Shown one piece after another: positions 1 to 13,196 of a DNA stretch of 64,000 nt. The stretch comes from Persicaria tinctoria (lineage: Eukaryota; Streptophyta; Magnoliopsida; Caryophyllales; Polygonaceae): NCBI GenBank assembly GCA_037127255.1, contig JBANSL010000004.1:6634001-6698000 (forward strand), read 5' to 3'. The notes beneath the pieces were generated by a model, which was not told where the DNA came from, ran no database searches, and saw only the letters and a list, made by a program, of their open reading frames with translations. Every line of letters begins with the position of its first letter. Position 1 is the first letter of the stretch. A program made the translations under genes and the position numbers.

Positions 1-398
1 TGCATAAACTATTGCCTTCAATCGTTAGATTCCTAATACGGAGTCTGCTTGCTTTCTAGATGCCCGACACAACGCCAATCACTGATTCAAAAGGATATGT
101 GCTCGACTGCTCGCTTCCATGTTCATGACATCCGCCTTGTTGTCTTTGATCACACTTCTATATGATGCCTCACCATTCGAACACAGAGATCCATCAGAGT
201 TGAGTTTGCACCAATTTGTGCTTGGTCTTTCCCATTTTATATTCGTTTTCCTTTTGGGCGAGTTCCGGCTATTGTGTCCATGGTCAAGTTCCTTGCATCC
301 CTAATCCCTCCATTGGTTCAACTTGGACCTTATAATTCCATCAATGTTTTTTTTTTTCTAAAATACCAAATGTTCCACTAGACTATTACATTGCATGG
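1..398. other. No gene recognised
   Basis: I see no coding segment, RNA gene or clear repeat here. The one open frame of about 60 codons has no recognisable domain. Confidence 0.4.
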
Positions 399-1200
399 TT
401 AGAAAAATCCTTCAAAGTTCAAACCCACTCCCTTTCTAAGCAAAGAGAGACTATATGCTACATTGACATTCAAACTTTTCAATAGTTGGGTTTTAACTAC
501 CAGGGGAGCCTTAATCATCCTTATTATTTCAGTGGTGATTGAACATCCGAAAATTAAATGATGTAGATCTTCTATTGTGTGATTGCACATTATAAAATTT
601 AGGGGTATTGCAATTTTCCTTTCAAAGAGGTTCACAATGGTTGCTAATCTTTGGTCAATTTTGAAATAAAATCCTTAATCTCAGGGTATGTGACTAATTC
701 CCATATCCATTTGCAATCTGCAACTAAATGCCCCTTTTTAGTATTTATCATATCGATTGTCAATTTTCTAGAGAACCAACCATTTTTACTAAGCCCTAAT
801 AAAATATATCGGTGAAATTATTCTTTGGAATGGGTATTTTACAATTTTGGTTTTGATACCTATGTCAGTCAGAGTTCCAAAATTAGTTTATCCTTGTCCC
901 ATTGATTTCCGTTTGTGATATAATGACTAGCAATTGTCTCCAAATTATTGTTTGTTCCATTACCATGAGGATTGTCCTTTTCTCACATAGTTTAGAATGT
1001 GGTGCTCTCAAATATGTTTTTTGAAATTATTATAACCCAAATGTTCGATGATTCAGCTAAATTTTTTCATAATAACTTAAATTATAGTGCTATGTTCATA
1101 TCTCTTGCATTTCTATACCCAGTCCTCCATTCCGCCATGTCTTACACATCTCGGACCAGCTAATGAAAGCTTTATGTTTTGTTCTTTTACTCTAATAGAA
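399..1200 (-). pseudogene. Degenerate LINE reverse-transcriptase zinc-binding (zf-RVT) remnant
   Basis: Read on the minus strand, 399-635 gives a C-x7-EDLHHLIFGCS pattern. This matches the zinc-binding region that follows reverse transcriptase in plant L1-type LINEs. Just upstream, around 660-790, the translation reads like the preceding W-x-W-x-L segment. The frame is broken many times and neither LINE end is visible. This is an old fragment with no likely function, and the extent beyond about 800 is a guess. Confidence 0.5.
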
Positions 1201-1500
1201 GTTTTTATTGATTTTATTTAGCTCCTTGTGTATATTTGTCGGCAGTATAAAACTCTGCATTGTGTCGTGTGTATGGGTTTTGCTAGTAAATTTGCTTTGA
1301 TCAATGTGCATCTCCTGTTATGTAAAAGCGAGTTAGCCTTTCATTTCAACAACTGTTTATTTATTTATTTTGTCATCTCTTTGTCAAAGGTTGCCTGATT
1401 GACTCTACCATTAATAATTGAATAACCAAGATATTTTTTAAGTTTTTGGCTGACCATGTTATACCAAGCACACTTTGGGTCCTGGTTTTTTGTAGTTTTT
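1201..1500. other. AT-rich, nothing recognised
   Basis: No supported feature. A T-rich run at about 1494-1508 is probably the A-tail, seen on the opposite strand, of the LINE fragment that follows. Confidence 0.3.
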
Positions 1501-1508
1501 TTTTTTAC

Positions 1509-2740
1509 AGTAGGCAAACAGTGGGAGTTGTTACTAATACAGTAACCTAACTCCCGGATCATCCTGAAGAATGATGTTACAAAGATGCCTATGGTAGGGG
1601 ATAGATTGTAAATTACAAATTACTCCTCGTCTAGCAATGTAGTCTGCAGAATTATTTGCTTCTCTGAAAATGTGTCTGATCTCTGCATAGGTGAATTCAG
1701 ATGTAAGTCTGCCAATTTCTTCTACTTGTCTCAGAACCTCCCATTTGGGCGTTTGCATTCCTTTGGTCGCTTTAACCAAGACTTGATTATCACATTCTAC
1801 GATGATCTTCCTCAAGCCTTTCATCTTCGCATGTTGGAGTCCTAGAATCACTGCTGAAGCCTTTGTTTGGATGATAGATCCAGCATTGACTTCTTGAAAG
1901 AAAATATCAATGATCTGTCCTTCGGAATCACGAATGATTCCTCCCACCTGACTTTGGCCAGATTGGGAAAAAGAACCATCTACATTAATTTTGTAGATAG
2001 TCCTTGGGGGCCTTGTCCATTTGGCTTTTGCTCTCCGATTTCCTTTCTTCTTGCTATCCTTTCCTTCACTTCCTTCCATGTCCCAGTCCTTAATGTTTTG
2101 CTTGATTTTCTGAACAATGATGGCTGTTCCTGGCGGTTTCTTAGACCTGAAAATTAGATCATTTCTAGTTTCCCATATAGCTTGCCAAATAAAGATTAGA
2201 TCTTCAAATCTAGTGTTAGCATCCTTGATTTTCTCTAAATTTGTATGCAAGGGTTGTAGAGAATTAAGGCCTTGAAAATACATACCTGAAACTTGTTCAA
2301 ACTGTGCAATGAGTTCTCTGGTGAAGGTGCAACTAGTAAATAGGTGAGTTGCATCCTCATTCGCTTGGCTACATAGAGAACATTGGCTTGGTACTCTATT
2401 TACATATCTATTTAGTCTATTTGTCGTAGGTAGACCGTCAATCTTGATTTTCCATAAGAGATTCTTGATTCTAGGAGGGAGTTTCAGTTTCCAAATCCAA
2501 TTTTGAGATTGGATGTTTTGAGGTGTAGGAGTTAGAATTTTCTTTACTGACCTGGTAGTGAACTTTCCTTCTGGATCGGGTCTCCAAATCAGCTTATCTT
2601 CGGTATGCCATTGCGGAATCTTGATTTGTAGAATCCTAGCTGCAATATCTCGTGGGAATATTTGTTCCTGTTTTTTTGTAGTTGTGGATATATTCTGTAA
2701 CTTGGAATTGGTATAGACTCTCTTATGAATCTTGGGGAAC
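1509..2740 (-). mobile_element. 5'-truncated LINE: zf-RVT plus RNase H domain
   Basis: The minus strand carries the last part of a LINE ORF2. A zinc-binding motif (CSLC..., then EDATHLF and C) is encoded at about 2290-2400. It runs in frame into a 249-codon stretch at 1534-2283 holding an RVT_3-type RNase H. The conserved pieces visible are INVDGS, GGIIRD, a VECDNQ segment and HIFREANNSAD. The T-run at about 1497-1508 would be the poly(A) tail. Upstream coding (endonuclease and most of the reverse transcriptase) is missing, as usual for 5'-truncated LINE insertions. The reading frame is unusually well kept for a dead copy, so it may be fairly young. No clear target duplication was found. Confidence 0.8.
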
Positions 2741-3327
2741 CTCGTTTATTTAAATTTTATTTTACTCCTTTACGTGGATTTATAGACATTGATTTATAGA
2801 ATCAATTTTCTAGTTTTTTTATTTATTAAGTAATAATTCGAGTTCAGACATACTTGAAACTCGAGAGGTCGACAAGTCGGCAGACGGATAAATCGTCGAT
2901 TATACAATAAAAATAAAAAATAAAAGAAAGAAAAAGGCACAATCAAACACGTAACATACGCTCTGAAATGAATGAAACTAAACAGAACTAAAGCCGTAAC
3001 ATTGAGGACGCCGACGAAGAATGAAGCTAGTCAAGTACCACTAAAAAAAAGCATCGCAGGTCAGCAGTACAGTAGTACAATCAATTTGCTAGTTGATACT
3101 AATATAGTTATTACTGAGTTTCATATAATTATACACTAGCTTTTTAAACTATAAGTAAGATTGTAGCCTTTTGATACAAGTAATCAAAGCCCATGTCACT
3201 GGATTGAGATTTTTCATAAATCTCATGTCATCTATGGCAAATTATGTCGTCTAAATGCCTTTTTTAAGTGTCCTTGAATTTTTATAAGGTTTTAGAAGTA
3301 GACCCAATCAACTCGTATGGACACTAA
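2741..3327. other. Intergenic; LINE-tail-like segment
   Basis: No gene. The stretch 2820-2892 resembles, in reverse complement, 24720-24790: both carry a GTCTGCCGAC motif followed by an A-rich end. The two may be 3' tails of one LINE or related repeat. The rest looks like ordinary AT-rich spacer. Confidence 0.35.
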
Positions 3328-3497
3328 GGGCTCGTTTGTTTATATACCAAGGGAATGAAAATGTAAGATATTAAATTTTACACATAAAATGTATATGATC
3401 ATTATTTTTTTGTGAGTTTGGAGAAAAAGATGAGGGGATTATTAGCCCATCCTAGAAATATTAGTTACCCTCCTTCCAATTAAGGAATAGAAAGGTA

Positions 3498-3940
3498 GTC
3501 AAGCCTTACTAGCTTAGAGCATCCGCATCCATGGAACCCAATTCGGTTCCTTAACTCCCCTTTTTATCTTTCTCTATCCTTAAGAAACCCAACTTAATTT
3601 TTTACCCACATCCCTACAACCCATTTTATTATAAACTAAATAATATAAAATTAAAAATATCTCCTCCACTTATCCAAAACCCCACACTTTCTATTTCCTA
3701 CCCTCTCACACATGCCTCTTTATCCATCAACTAGGGTGTTTAAAGGTTTATTACTAAGGAACCTATCAAATCATTCCTTATACTACTTTTTACAAATGTA
3801 ATATAATAATAATAGGTTTCTACATTTTTTGGTTAAGGAACTCTCAATGCACATGCTCTTAGCCGGTAAGGATGACATGTAGTGACCAATAGGTCACGAG
3901 TTCGAATCTCCCCTAGGCCATACCTTTGAACCAAAAAAAA
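3498..3940 (+). mobile_element. tRNA-derived SINE, interrupted by a MITE
   Basis: The insertion is flanked by a perfect 14-bp direct repeat, GGAATAGAAAGGTA, at 3484-3497 and 3942-3955. It ends in a short A-run. With the inner MITE removed, the SINE keeps a perfect Pol III box A (TAGCTTAGCCGG, split across 3510-3516 and 3859-3867). A box B-like GAGTTCGAATCTC lies at about 3898-3910. Without the MITE the SINE body is only about 100 bp. Confidence 0.75.
3517..3858. mobile_element. Tourist-like MITE inside the SINE box A
   Basis: The 342-bp element has inverted ends GAGCATCCGCA and GAGCATGTGCA, flanked by TTA on both sides (3514-3516 and 3859-3861). Removing it with one TTA restores an intact box A in the host SINE. 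It carries no coding sequence. Confidence 0.75.
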
Positions 3941-4089
3941 GGGAATAGAAAGGTAACAAATTTGTATGAAAAATGGGAGAAGAAGGGAAATGATTAGAAT
4001 AATGATCAATGAATCTTAACTTAATTATGGACTATATATATTCATAAGGGTAATCATTACCTTTCTCTACCAAAAAACAAACGGGGTAA

Positions 4090-5220
4090 ATTTATATATA
4101 TATATTTTATGCGTGGGGTATCCTCTTTCACATTAGCTCAACTAATCCATATGATTCGAGCACTAACCTACAAAACATTCGTGATGGATTATTTCTGTCT
4201 TTGCAAGATGGAAATAGGTGGTAGGTTTAGCCCGATAGTCAGTGAAGTTGTTTGGTCCATAGAAAAGTAGATTTGAATCGAGGAATTTCCTCAAGCAAAC
4301 TTCTTTGTCACTTTTGTGAATTTGATTTTGGACCATTTTTCCTGGTATGATCCTATTAACATTGACAACCTAGTATATTCCGCAATGAAGCAGGGTTTAG
4401 GGAATCGGATGTATGCATTCTTTCCTTGATTTGACCGAGAGAGTGTTTTCAAGAAACTCATAACATGAATCAGGCTATGAGCGAAACAAAAACATATCAA
4501 CGAAAGCATGAGGACCCCCCTTGGCTCCGCCTCTGCCATCAGATGCTAGTTTTAGTGCAAATTTTGGTGTTAATAAGTTTAGGTTTTCCATCATCAAACC
4601 CTTGTTGAATGGCTCGTACCACCAAAAAAGGTTTGGTATTCATACCTTGTATTGTCTTTCAAACACAAAATATCATGTTGGTAAACTTCATATGATCATA
4701 TCCATACCTAATACCTTAGTTTTAATATCAAACGAGCCATAAAGTAATTGCAAGTTGGGCATAAGCCATAAGCATATGATAAAGATAAGAAATTAAGAAC
4801 CCAAAAGATAACAACCTTTGATTCAGTATTTGACTCTTTCTTCCTATCTATTTCTCATTTCTGAATCCCATAGTGATGATGGTATGAGGTAGAAGCTTAT
4901 GATAAATAAAACTCTGATGTCAGAAAACATATTTCAAACATCTCTTATGGCAGATCAGATCACAATCTTATGAAATCAAATCAAAGCAAGGAAAAAAAAA
5001 ATGACTGTAAAGCCTTATTTTAAAGATGTTCAACTGCTGTACAACTTGAGAAATGAGATTCAAACTAAAATCCGAATCCAAATCGCCCCTCCTGATTCGA
5101 AGCTTTCAGGAAGCGGAAAGTGGGTCCAAATCGAAATTTGAAGATGATACTTGGTTTAATCAGAATCAGTTCTATCTTTTCCTGCACATTTTTCCCATTT
5201 GAGATTCAGCAATGAAGAGT
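4090..5220. other. Intergenic; possible transposon terminus
   Basis: No gene was recognised between the MITE nest and the deaminase gene. On the minus strand, 4510-4535 reads GGCGGAGCCAAGGGGGG, a phrase common at the ends of plant DNA transposons, but no partner end was found. Short open frames here show no domain. Confidence 0.35.
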
Positions 5221-7091
<1,871 letters not shown>

Positions 7092-7250
7092 TGTTATGGA
7101 AATCGCAGGTGAACGTAAACAGGAAAGCAAATGAAATTCACAAATGGGTTCTCTCGGGAATCAAATGAAACAAAGATAGAGAAGAAGAGCACCCAAAAGC
7201 CAAAGGGCTTGCTTTTATTGAATTAAAAAGGAAGAAACTTTATTTTTGAG
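7092..7250 (-). promoter_or_regulatory. 5' leader and proximal promoter of the deaminase gene
   Basis: This stretch directly upstream of the deaminase ATG contains a purine-rich leader (around 7170-7200). No convincing TATA box is seen, which would suit a housekeeping promoter. The transcription start cannot be placed from sequence alone. Confidence 0.3.
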
Positions 7251-7679
7251 GTCGACAAAATGAGTTGGGAAAGTAATCTGAATACATGTAGAATTGAATT
7301 ATCTGTTTGCTTGCTTCAAAGCTTGCGGTTTCACCTTTCGACTTGTCGGTCTCAAGAATCGGATTAGTCTGATCTCAAATCCTTACTAAAAAAATATATA
7401 AAATTAATTTTTTTTATATAAAAATAAGAATTAATACTAAACAAATTTTCTTACCTAATAAAAAAATCAAAAAAAATTAATAAAAAGAGGGAATGACTCG
7501 AGGTTATCCAATCTTAACAAAATCATTTACCTATATAGAAAGTAAATCATTACTTTAATAGTTATAAAAGAAAAGAAGTAAATATAACTTAAGTATAGAT
7601 GGAATAGAAACACGAGAAGATAAAAAACGCACCTCACAGAGAAAGAAGAAGAACTTGAGATGGAAAAAACATCTAAAAT
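7251..7679. other. AT-rich intergenic sequence
   Basis: No gene, RNA or repeat boundary could be supported here. Confidence 0.4.
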
Positions 7680-8145
7680 GATACTTTAAACTCAACTTTG
7701 ACGAATCTCATCCACAACCTAGTAGTTGCGTCTGCAAAATGGATTACTAGAGATCATAAAGGGTGCCTTATCCCGTGTGGTGATGAGTTGTGCAGTTCGA
7801 GTTCGCCCCTTCACGCATAAGCTTTGAGTCTGGTCGCAGTTAAGAGCTTGGGGATCTCATGACTCCAAGTTAAAGGTGATAGTCTGATTGTGGTCAATGC
7901 TTTAAATGACATCTTGACCTGTCCCTGAGAGATTTAGATGCTGATTTTGGATGCACTTTTGTTGATGCGGTCCTTTGATAGCGTCGAATGCTCTCATTTC
8001 TACAAAGAAGTCAACCAAGCAGCTGACAAAGGTTTCAAGATTTCAAGATTTCGGTTCTCCTCAGAAGCTTTTACCTTGGCTTTTCATCCCGAACTTCTTG
8101 CTCTCATTTGTAAGGACGCTCTTGGGTGGTGGTTTAAGGTCTGAC
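7680..8145 (+). pseudogene. Degenerate LINE RNase H fragment
   Basis: In shifting plus-strand frames this encodes pieces of an RVT_3 RNase H: FKLNFDES at about 7687, WITRDHKGCLIPC at about 7740-7780, GDSLIVVNALND at about 7878, and a terminal FYKEVNQAADKG at about 8000-8035. At least two frameshifts separate the pieces. It is a dead LINE 3' fragment. Confidence 0.6.
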
Positions 8146-8149
8146 CTCA

Positions 8150-8294
8150 CATAAAATCTCATCTTCTTAAAAAATGATCCTCTATTAGACAACGACATCA
8201 AACATGAAAGATATGCTATTATATGAGCAAACAAGAGTAAGTTCACTCTAAGACGGGGTACATATAAATTATATAATACACTGGAAAGAGTAGT
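8150..8294 (-). pseudogene. Old copia remnant: protease C-terminus (left part)
   Basis: On the minus strand this encodes TLSSVLYNLYVPRLRVNLL and SLSNRGSFF, the end of a copia protease and the following linker. It continues the protease found at 13322-13731. The younger copia at 8300-13316 sits between the two halves. Confidence 0.6.
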
Positions 8295-8299
8295 GTTTT

Positions 8300-8345
8300 T
8301 ATTGATCTGAGATCGATCAGAGAGAATGAAAGAGGCGGAAGCAAG

Positions 8346-8386
<41 letters not shown>

Positions 8387-8506
8387 CAACAAAATGTTCA
8401 ACTGAATTGGTTGTTCTGTTACACATGGGAATGTATTTATAGAGGGAGATACAACTTCCTCTTTATTACATAAAAGCACCCCTAGATTACATTCTATACA
8501 ACATTA
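8300..8506 (-). repeat. 3' LTR of the copia element
   Basis: This 207-bp repeat matches the 5' LTR with about eight substitutions and a shorter (GA)n tract at about 8349-8384. It carries the same TATAAATAC promoter core. Confidence 0.88.
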
Positions 8507-9478
8507 CTCCTCCTCAAGTTTGGCATTGGAAAACAAGTTCACAATGCCTAACTTGCTCAGATTATTCATGTACTGCTCGTAGGAGATTGCATTTGTAAAC
8601 ACATCTGCTGGCTGATCTCCAGTTGGAATGTATCCTAGAGTAATCTCATTTCGAACAAGCTTATCCCTTACAAGGTGACAATCACCTTCTATATGTTTTG
8701 TTCGCTCATGATACACTGGATTCTTAGCTATATGAATAACTGCTTCATTGTCACAATATAGCTTCACTGGATCATTGTGACTGATATTCAAATCTTCAAG
8801 TAATCTAACAATCCATGTTATCTCACATCAAGTGGTTGCCATCGGCCTATACTCAGATTCAGCAGAGGACATAGCCACATAAGTTTGCTTTTTCGTCCTC
8901 CATGAAATCAAGGTGTTTCCTAGCATAACACAAAATCCAGTAAGAGATTTTCTGGTCATTGGGCAATTCATCCAGTTTGCATCATAGAAAGCACTTAGCT
9001 TTAGATCAGACTTATTGGCCAGCAACATTCCTTGACCAAGTGCCTGCTTTAGATACCTGAGCACATGCTTGAATGCTCGCAAGTGTGTATCATTTGGTTG
9101 ATTCATGAATTGGCTTAATACTTGAACTGCATAGCATATGTCTGGTCTTGTAATTGTGAGGTAAATCAACTTACCAACTATCCTTCTGTAAGCACTGATA
9201 TCTACCACGTCACTTGTTCCTTCTAAGGACAATTTTACCTTGGGATACAGTGGAGTATTTACAGGCTTAGCCTCAGACATGCCAGCTTCCTTGAGTAACT
9301 CCAATGTATACTTCCTCTGATTCAAATAGAAGCCATCTTCTGTCCTGTCCACGTCTATACCCAGAAAGTATCTTATATGTCCCAAGTCTTTCATAAGAAA
9401 GTGCCTATTCAGATGCACTTTTAGAGCTTGAATTTCCTTTTCACAACTTCCTGTAATCACCATGTCATCTACATACAC
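8504..9478 (-). pseudogene. Copia reverse transcriptase (C-terminal part) and RNase H
   Basis: The minus strand encodes the YVDDM active-site motif at about 9465-9478. The rest of the reverse transcriptase follows (KDLGHIRYFLGIDV). RNase H comes next, with FYDANW, SSAESEYR, LYCDNEAVIHIAKNP, RTKHIEGDCHLVRD and PADVFT. A stop or frame change at about 8822-8828 separates RNase H into two parts. Its function would be cDNA synthesis and removal of template RNA in the virus-like particle. Confidence 0.85.
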
Positions 9479-10499
9479 TAGTAGAGCAGTGAAGGTCTGA
9501 GTTGTCTTCTTGACAAAGAGAGAATAGTCTGCCTTTTATTGTACATAACCTGCACTCTTCACAACTTGAGAGAATTTCACAAACCACTGTCTGGGAGCTT
9601 GTTTCAATCGATACAATGATTTCTCCAATTTGCACACCAGTTTGTTTTCTCCTGAGGGCAAGCTTGATGTTTCTTCAGCTTAGATAAGCAGGAGGCAGAC
9701 TCATATAAACCTCCTCCTCAAGATCCTCATGTAAGAAGGCATTTGTAACATCAAGTTGAGATACAGACCATCCCTTTGCAGTTGTAACAGATAAGAGAGC
9801 TCGAACTGAAATCATCTTAGCAACTGGAGTAAAAGTCTCACTATAGTCTATTCCTTCAACTTGTGAGAACCCTCGAGCAACAAGCCTAGCCTTATGCCTG
9901 TCTAAGCTACCATCAGCTTTAAATTTGAGCTTGAATAACCACTTACAGCTCACAATAGAAACATCATCAGGTCTAGACACAACCTTCCAAGTACCTGTGT
10001 TTTCCAAAGCATTTAGCTCAGTGAGCATTGCTTTACACCAATCAAGATTCTTAAGAGCTTCAGAAACAGAAGATGGCTCAGATAGTGAACCCACATTACA
10101 AATGAACTTGTGATATAAGGGAGAACCTTTTTTGTAGGACAGAAAAGAAGAAATGGGATAGGGAGAGGTAGGCTTACTTGGAGATGATGCAATTGGTGTA
10201 GTGCAGGTGGCCTGGCATACATAGTCCTTCAACCAAGATGGAGGCTTGAGGTTTCTTGTAGAGTGTCTTGTATTAGGTACATTTTGTGGAGGTATAGGAA
10301 TCTCATCAAAGCCAGGGGGAACAGGTGAGGGAGAGTAATCTGCTAGAGATTCTGTAGGGGAAGAGGGGTTCAAACTTGGAGGACTGGTAGAATTTACCAT
10401 TTCCACGGGTTGAAAGGTAGGTAATGTGTTTGATAATGTGTTTGGAGAGACAAAAAGATCATATGTGTGATCATAGTTAGTGGGAGAGGAGGTGCACAC
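9479..10499 (-). pseudogene. Copia reverse transcriptase, N-terminal part, with linker
   Basis: A Ser/Pro-rich linker (about 10250-10499) precedes the reverse transcriptase. KWLFKLKFKADGS, RHKARLVARGFSQ and the first catalytic Asp in QLDVTNAFLHEDL are visible. The open frame stops at 9675. The remaining RT continues in another frame with [16 protein letters not shown] to the YVDD motif, so at least one frameshift lies at about 9680 and a stop at about 9540. Confidence 0.82.
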
Positions 10500-10504
10500 A
10501 GGGT

Positions 10505-11609
10505 CTACACCTGAGATGTTATAGCATTGAAATGGAATATATGCTCATGGAAAAGCACATCTCTGCTGATCATGGTTTTATGTGTGAGCAAACTGTAGAC
10601 TTTGCAACCTTTAAATCCAAAAAGGTAGCCAACAAACACACAAGGTTCAGACTTGGCATCAAATTTCTTCCTGGGACCACTGGCTGTAAAGACAAAGCAA
10701 AGGCACCCAAAGACTTTGAGTCTGTGCAGGTCAGGTGGTTTATTGTAGAGAATCTCATAAGGGGGTTTGTGTTTGAGAATAGCAGAGGGTAGTCTGTTTA
10801 TGATGTAGGTTGATGTAAGAACACAATCACCCCGGAATTTTATGGGTAGAGAGGCTTGAAATCTGAGAGCTCTGGCCACCTCAAGGATATACTTATGTTT
10901 CCGTTCAGCCCTCCCATTTTGCTGAGGTGTGGCAGTACAAGAGCTATCATGAACAATCCCTTTTGAAGATAGAAAATCATGTGTTTCAGAGTTAAAAAAA
11001 CTCAGTCCCTTGGTCACTCCTCACAGTTTTGACAGTAATAGAAAATTGGTTTTCAACCATTTGAATGAAGGCTTTGAGATCGCTAACAGTTTCAGTTTTA
11101 TTCTTCATGAGATAAGCTCACACACTTTTACTTCTATCATCTACAATGGTCAAGAAATACTTGTGACCATTTTAAGTGGGAGTATCATAGGGTCCCCATA
11201 GATCACAGTGGATCAACTCAAACACACAATCAGCATGAGATGTACTAGAAGGAAAAGAATTTCTGGTTTGTTTGGCAATAGGACACACAGAACATAAGAA
11301 TTCAAAATCTTTTATTTGAAGCTCAGAAACATGTTTCAATTTGCTCAAAGGAGCATGTCCTAATCGAAGATGCCAAAGGGTACTGCCATCAGACTTACAA
11401 CCATTAGGTAGAAACATTGGTAAAGCATGAGAAGTGTTTGCAGACGGTAGAAAGTTACATGTAAGAATGGCTTTACAGAAACTAGAAGCTTGAATGATAT
11501 CCTCCATTTGGCCTTCAGGAATCAAGTAGTACAGGCCACCAAACTCCTTACCAATTGCAATCATTCTCCTCATTAATGGGTCCTGCATGCACAAACAGTT
11601 TATCTTCAA
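10505..11609 (-). pseudogene. Copia integrase
   Basis: The zinc-binding GAG-pre-integrase region shows LWHLRLGHAPLSKL and CSVCPIAKQ (11172-11400). The catalytic core follows with HCDLWGPY (first Asp), a second Asp in the VRSDQGTEF region near 11010-11020, and the Glu in QQNGRAERKHKYILE. The core is interrupted by a stop near 11172, another near 11117 and an indel in an A/T run at about 10995-11005. The protein would integrate cDNA into the host genome. This copy cannot make it intact. Confidence 0.82.
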
Positions 11610-12165
11610 TGAGATGAATGTGACAAGATAGATCTTGAATGAGATGAATGAGGGATATAAGATTGAATTTAAAATTTGGAATGTAAAAGGTATGATGTAG
11701 GTCTAGAGATTTTAGTAGTTTGACAATTCCAGAGTGGGTGATATTGCTGGTACTCCCATCAGGGAGATGGATCACAGTGGAATCTAAGACAGAAGTGGGG
11801 TTGGCAATGAGGGTTAAATCACAAGTCATGTGATCTGTGGCGCCACTATCTAAGATCCAAATTCTAGGATTCTTGGAAGCACTACAACACAGCAACTTAC
11901 CTGCTTTGGCACTACAACTCAGAACTTTACCTACCATGTGACTATCAGGAGCAGGTTTCTCAGTTTGATTCATAAGTTGTTGCAAGATAGAAGTCATCAT
12001 CTTCTGATTTTCAATGGAGAGGTTTTGAAATGCACGGAGGCCATCTGGTGAATTCTCCTTGTTCTCAGCCATATTGGCCCTTACATTCCTTTCCTTTCCC
12101 TTGCTATCAGCTCCAATCTGAGGCTTGATCTTGCTCTTGGAGTGCCAGCTAGGATACCCGAACAT
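11548..12165 (-). pseudogene. Copia aspartic protease
   Basis: The active-site region WILDSGATDHMTCD is encoded near 11810-11870, within a frame joined to the end of gag. A frameshift around 11580-11600 separates it from integrase, since LFVHAGP in this frame overlaps the start of the next. The protease would cleave the Gag-Pol polyprotein. Confidence 0.82.
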
Positions 12166-12168
12166 CTC

Positions 12169-12990
12169 CTAGCATTTGTCAGATATGTGATTCCCATTGC
12201 AGTGTTGGCACTTATCCCTTCTAGGCTTGTCTTTGTCACTCCCTTGCTTTCCCATTAAAGCAGTTGAGTCTCCTTGTTGTACAAGTGCATGAGACATGGA
12301 AGAGTTGGTCTCACCTTGCACCAGTAAAGCATGAGCTTGTCCAGCAGTGGGTAGGGGTGTAGACAACAAGAACTGTCTTCTTGCAGGTGCATATTGCTCA
12401 CTCAACCCCATGAGAAACCTCATAAGCTTGTCTTCCCGATCAGCAGCTTCAAGTCTTTCTGAGACATTACATTCACATTTTCCACAGTTGCACCTGATTG
12501 GTGCAACAATTCCAGATAAGTGCTGCCAATGTCCCTTAAGTTGAGTGAAGTAATCGGACATCTTAGCTCCTCCTTGCCTACATTCTTGAATTTCCTTTTT
12601 GACCTGAAAAATCAATGGACCATTTCTTTGTCCAAAGCTTTCGCTCAGATCATCCCACATCTCCTTTGCCGAATCAAAAACATCTAGAGTCAGATAGATC
12701 TCCTTGGACACAGAGTTTAAAATCCAAGAAGCTACAATATCATTGCATCGCTGCCATGGCAACGAGTTTTCTACAGTTTCAACCAGAGTTCCATCTACAA
12801 TCCCCAATTTGTTTTTCACAGACAACGCCTTTGTCATAGCTCGTTTTCAGCGCATGTAATTCTCACTAATGAGTTGGATGGAGGTGAGAATCATACCTGA
12901 GTTTTCAGAAGGGTGAATGAACAAGGGATTCTGCAAATCCATTGATGATATTAGATCACGTCGACGATGCTCGTTTGGTGGCGTCGCCAT
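12169..12990 (-). pseudogene. Copia gag (UBN2-type) with zinc knuckle
   Basis: The start is taken as the ATG at 12990 (MATPPNEHRRR). The frame is stopped by TGA at 12847-12849, inside the conserved ENY...RAMTKAL segment, and then runs open to 12172. The central region matches retrotransposon gag (WDDLSESFGQ). Near the C-terminus a zinc knuckle CxxC-x3-H-x4-C is one residue short of the usual CX2CX4HX4C, and it is followed at once by a TAG. Gag would form the particle that packages the RNA. Confidence 0.8.
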
Positions 12991-13079
12991 TGATGTCAAT
13001 TCGGAAAATTGATGCAGACAGGCGAGACACAGCAAGCACGACGATCAAAGGCAGAGAAACACGATCGGACCAGATCAAA

Positions 13080-13091
13080 GCTCTGCTACCA
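13080..13091 (-). other. Primer-binding site of the copia element
   Basis: On the minus strand the sequence is TGGTAGCAGAGC. It lies immediately after the LTR end and is near-complementary to the 3' end of initiator tRNA-Met, the usual primer of plant copia elements (commonly TGGTATCAGAGC). Confidence 0.85.
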
Positions 13092-13138
13092 TATTGAACT
13101 GAGATCGATCAGAGAGAATGAAAGAGGCGAAAGCAAGA

Positions 13139-13196
<58 letters not shown>

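Larger units (their letters stand above)
3328..4086. mobile_element. Tourist-like MITE (outer element of a three-level nest)
   Basis: The left end GGGCTCGTTTGTTT and the right end (reverse complement CCCCGTTTGTTTT) form imperfect terminal inverted repeats of the common plant Tourist/Harbinger type. A TAA lies directly outside each end (3325-3327 and 4087-4089), matching the 3-bp TWA duplication of that superfamily. The element is split by a SINE at 3498-3940. It encodes nothing. Confidence 0.6.

Noticed and set aside
4291..4742. Two overlapping open frames of 73-82 codons
   Set aside because: Neither has a recognisable motif, and they overlap on opposite strands in sequence that looks like a transposon end.
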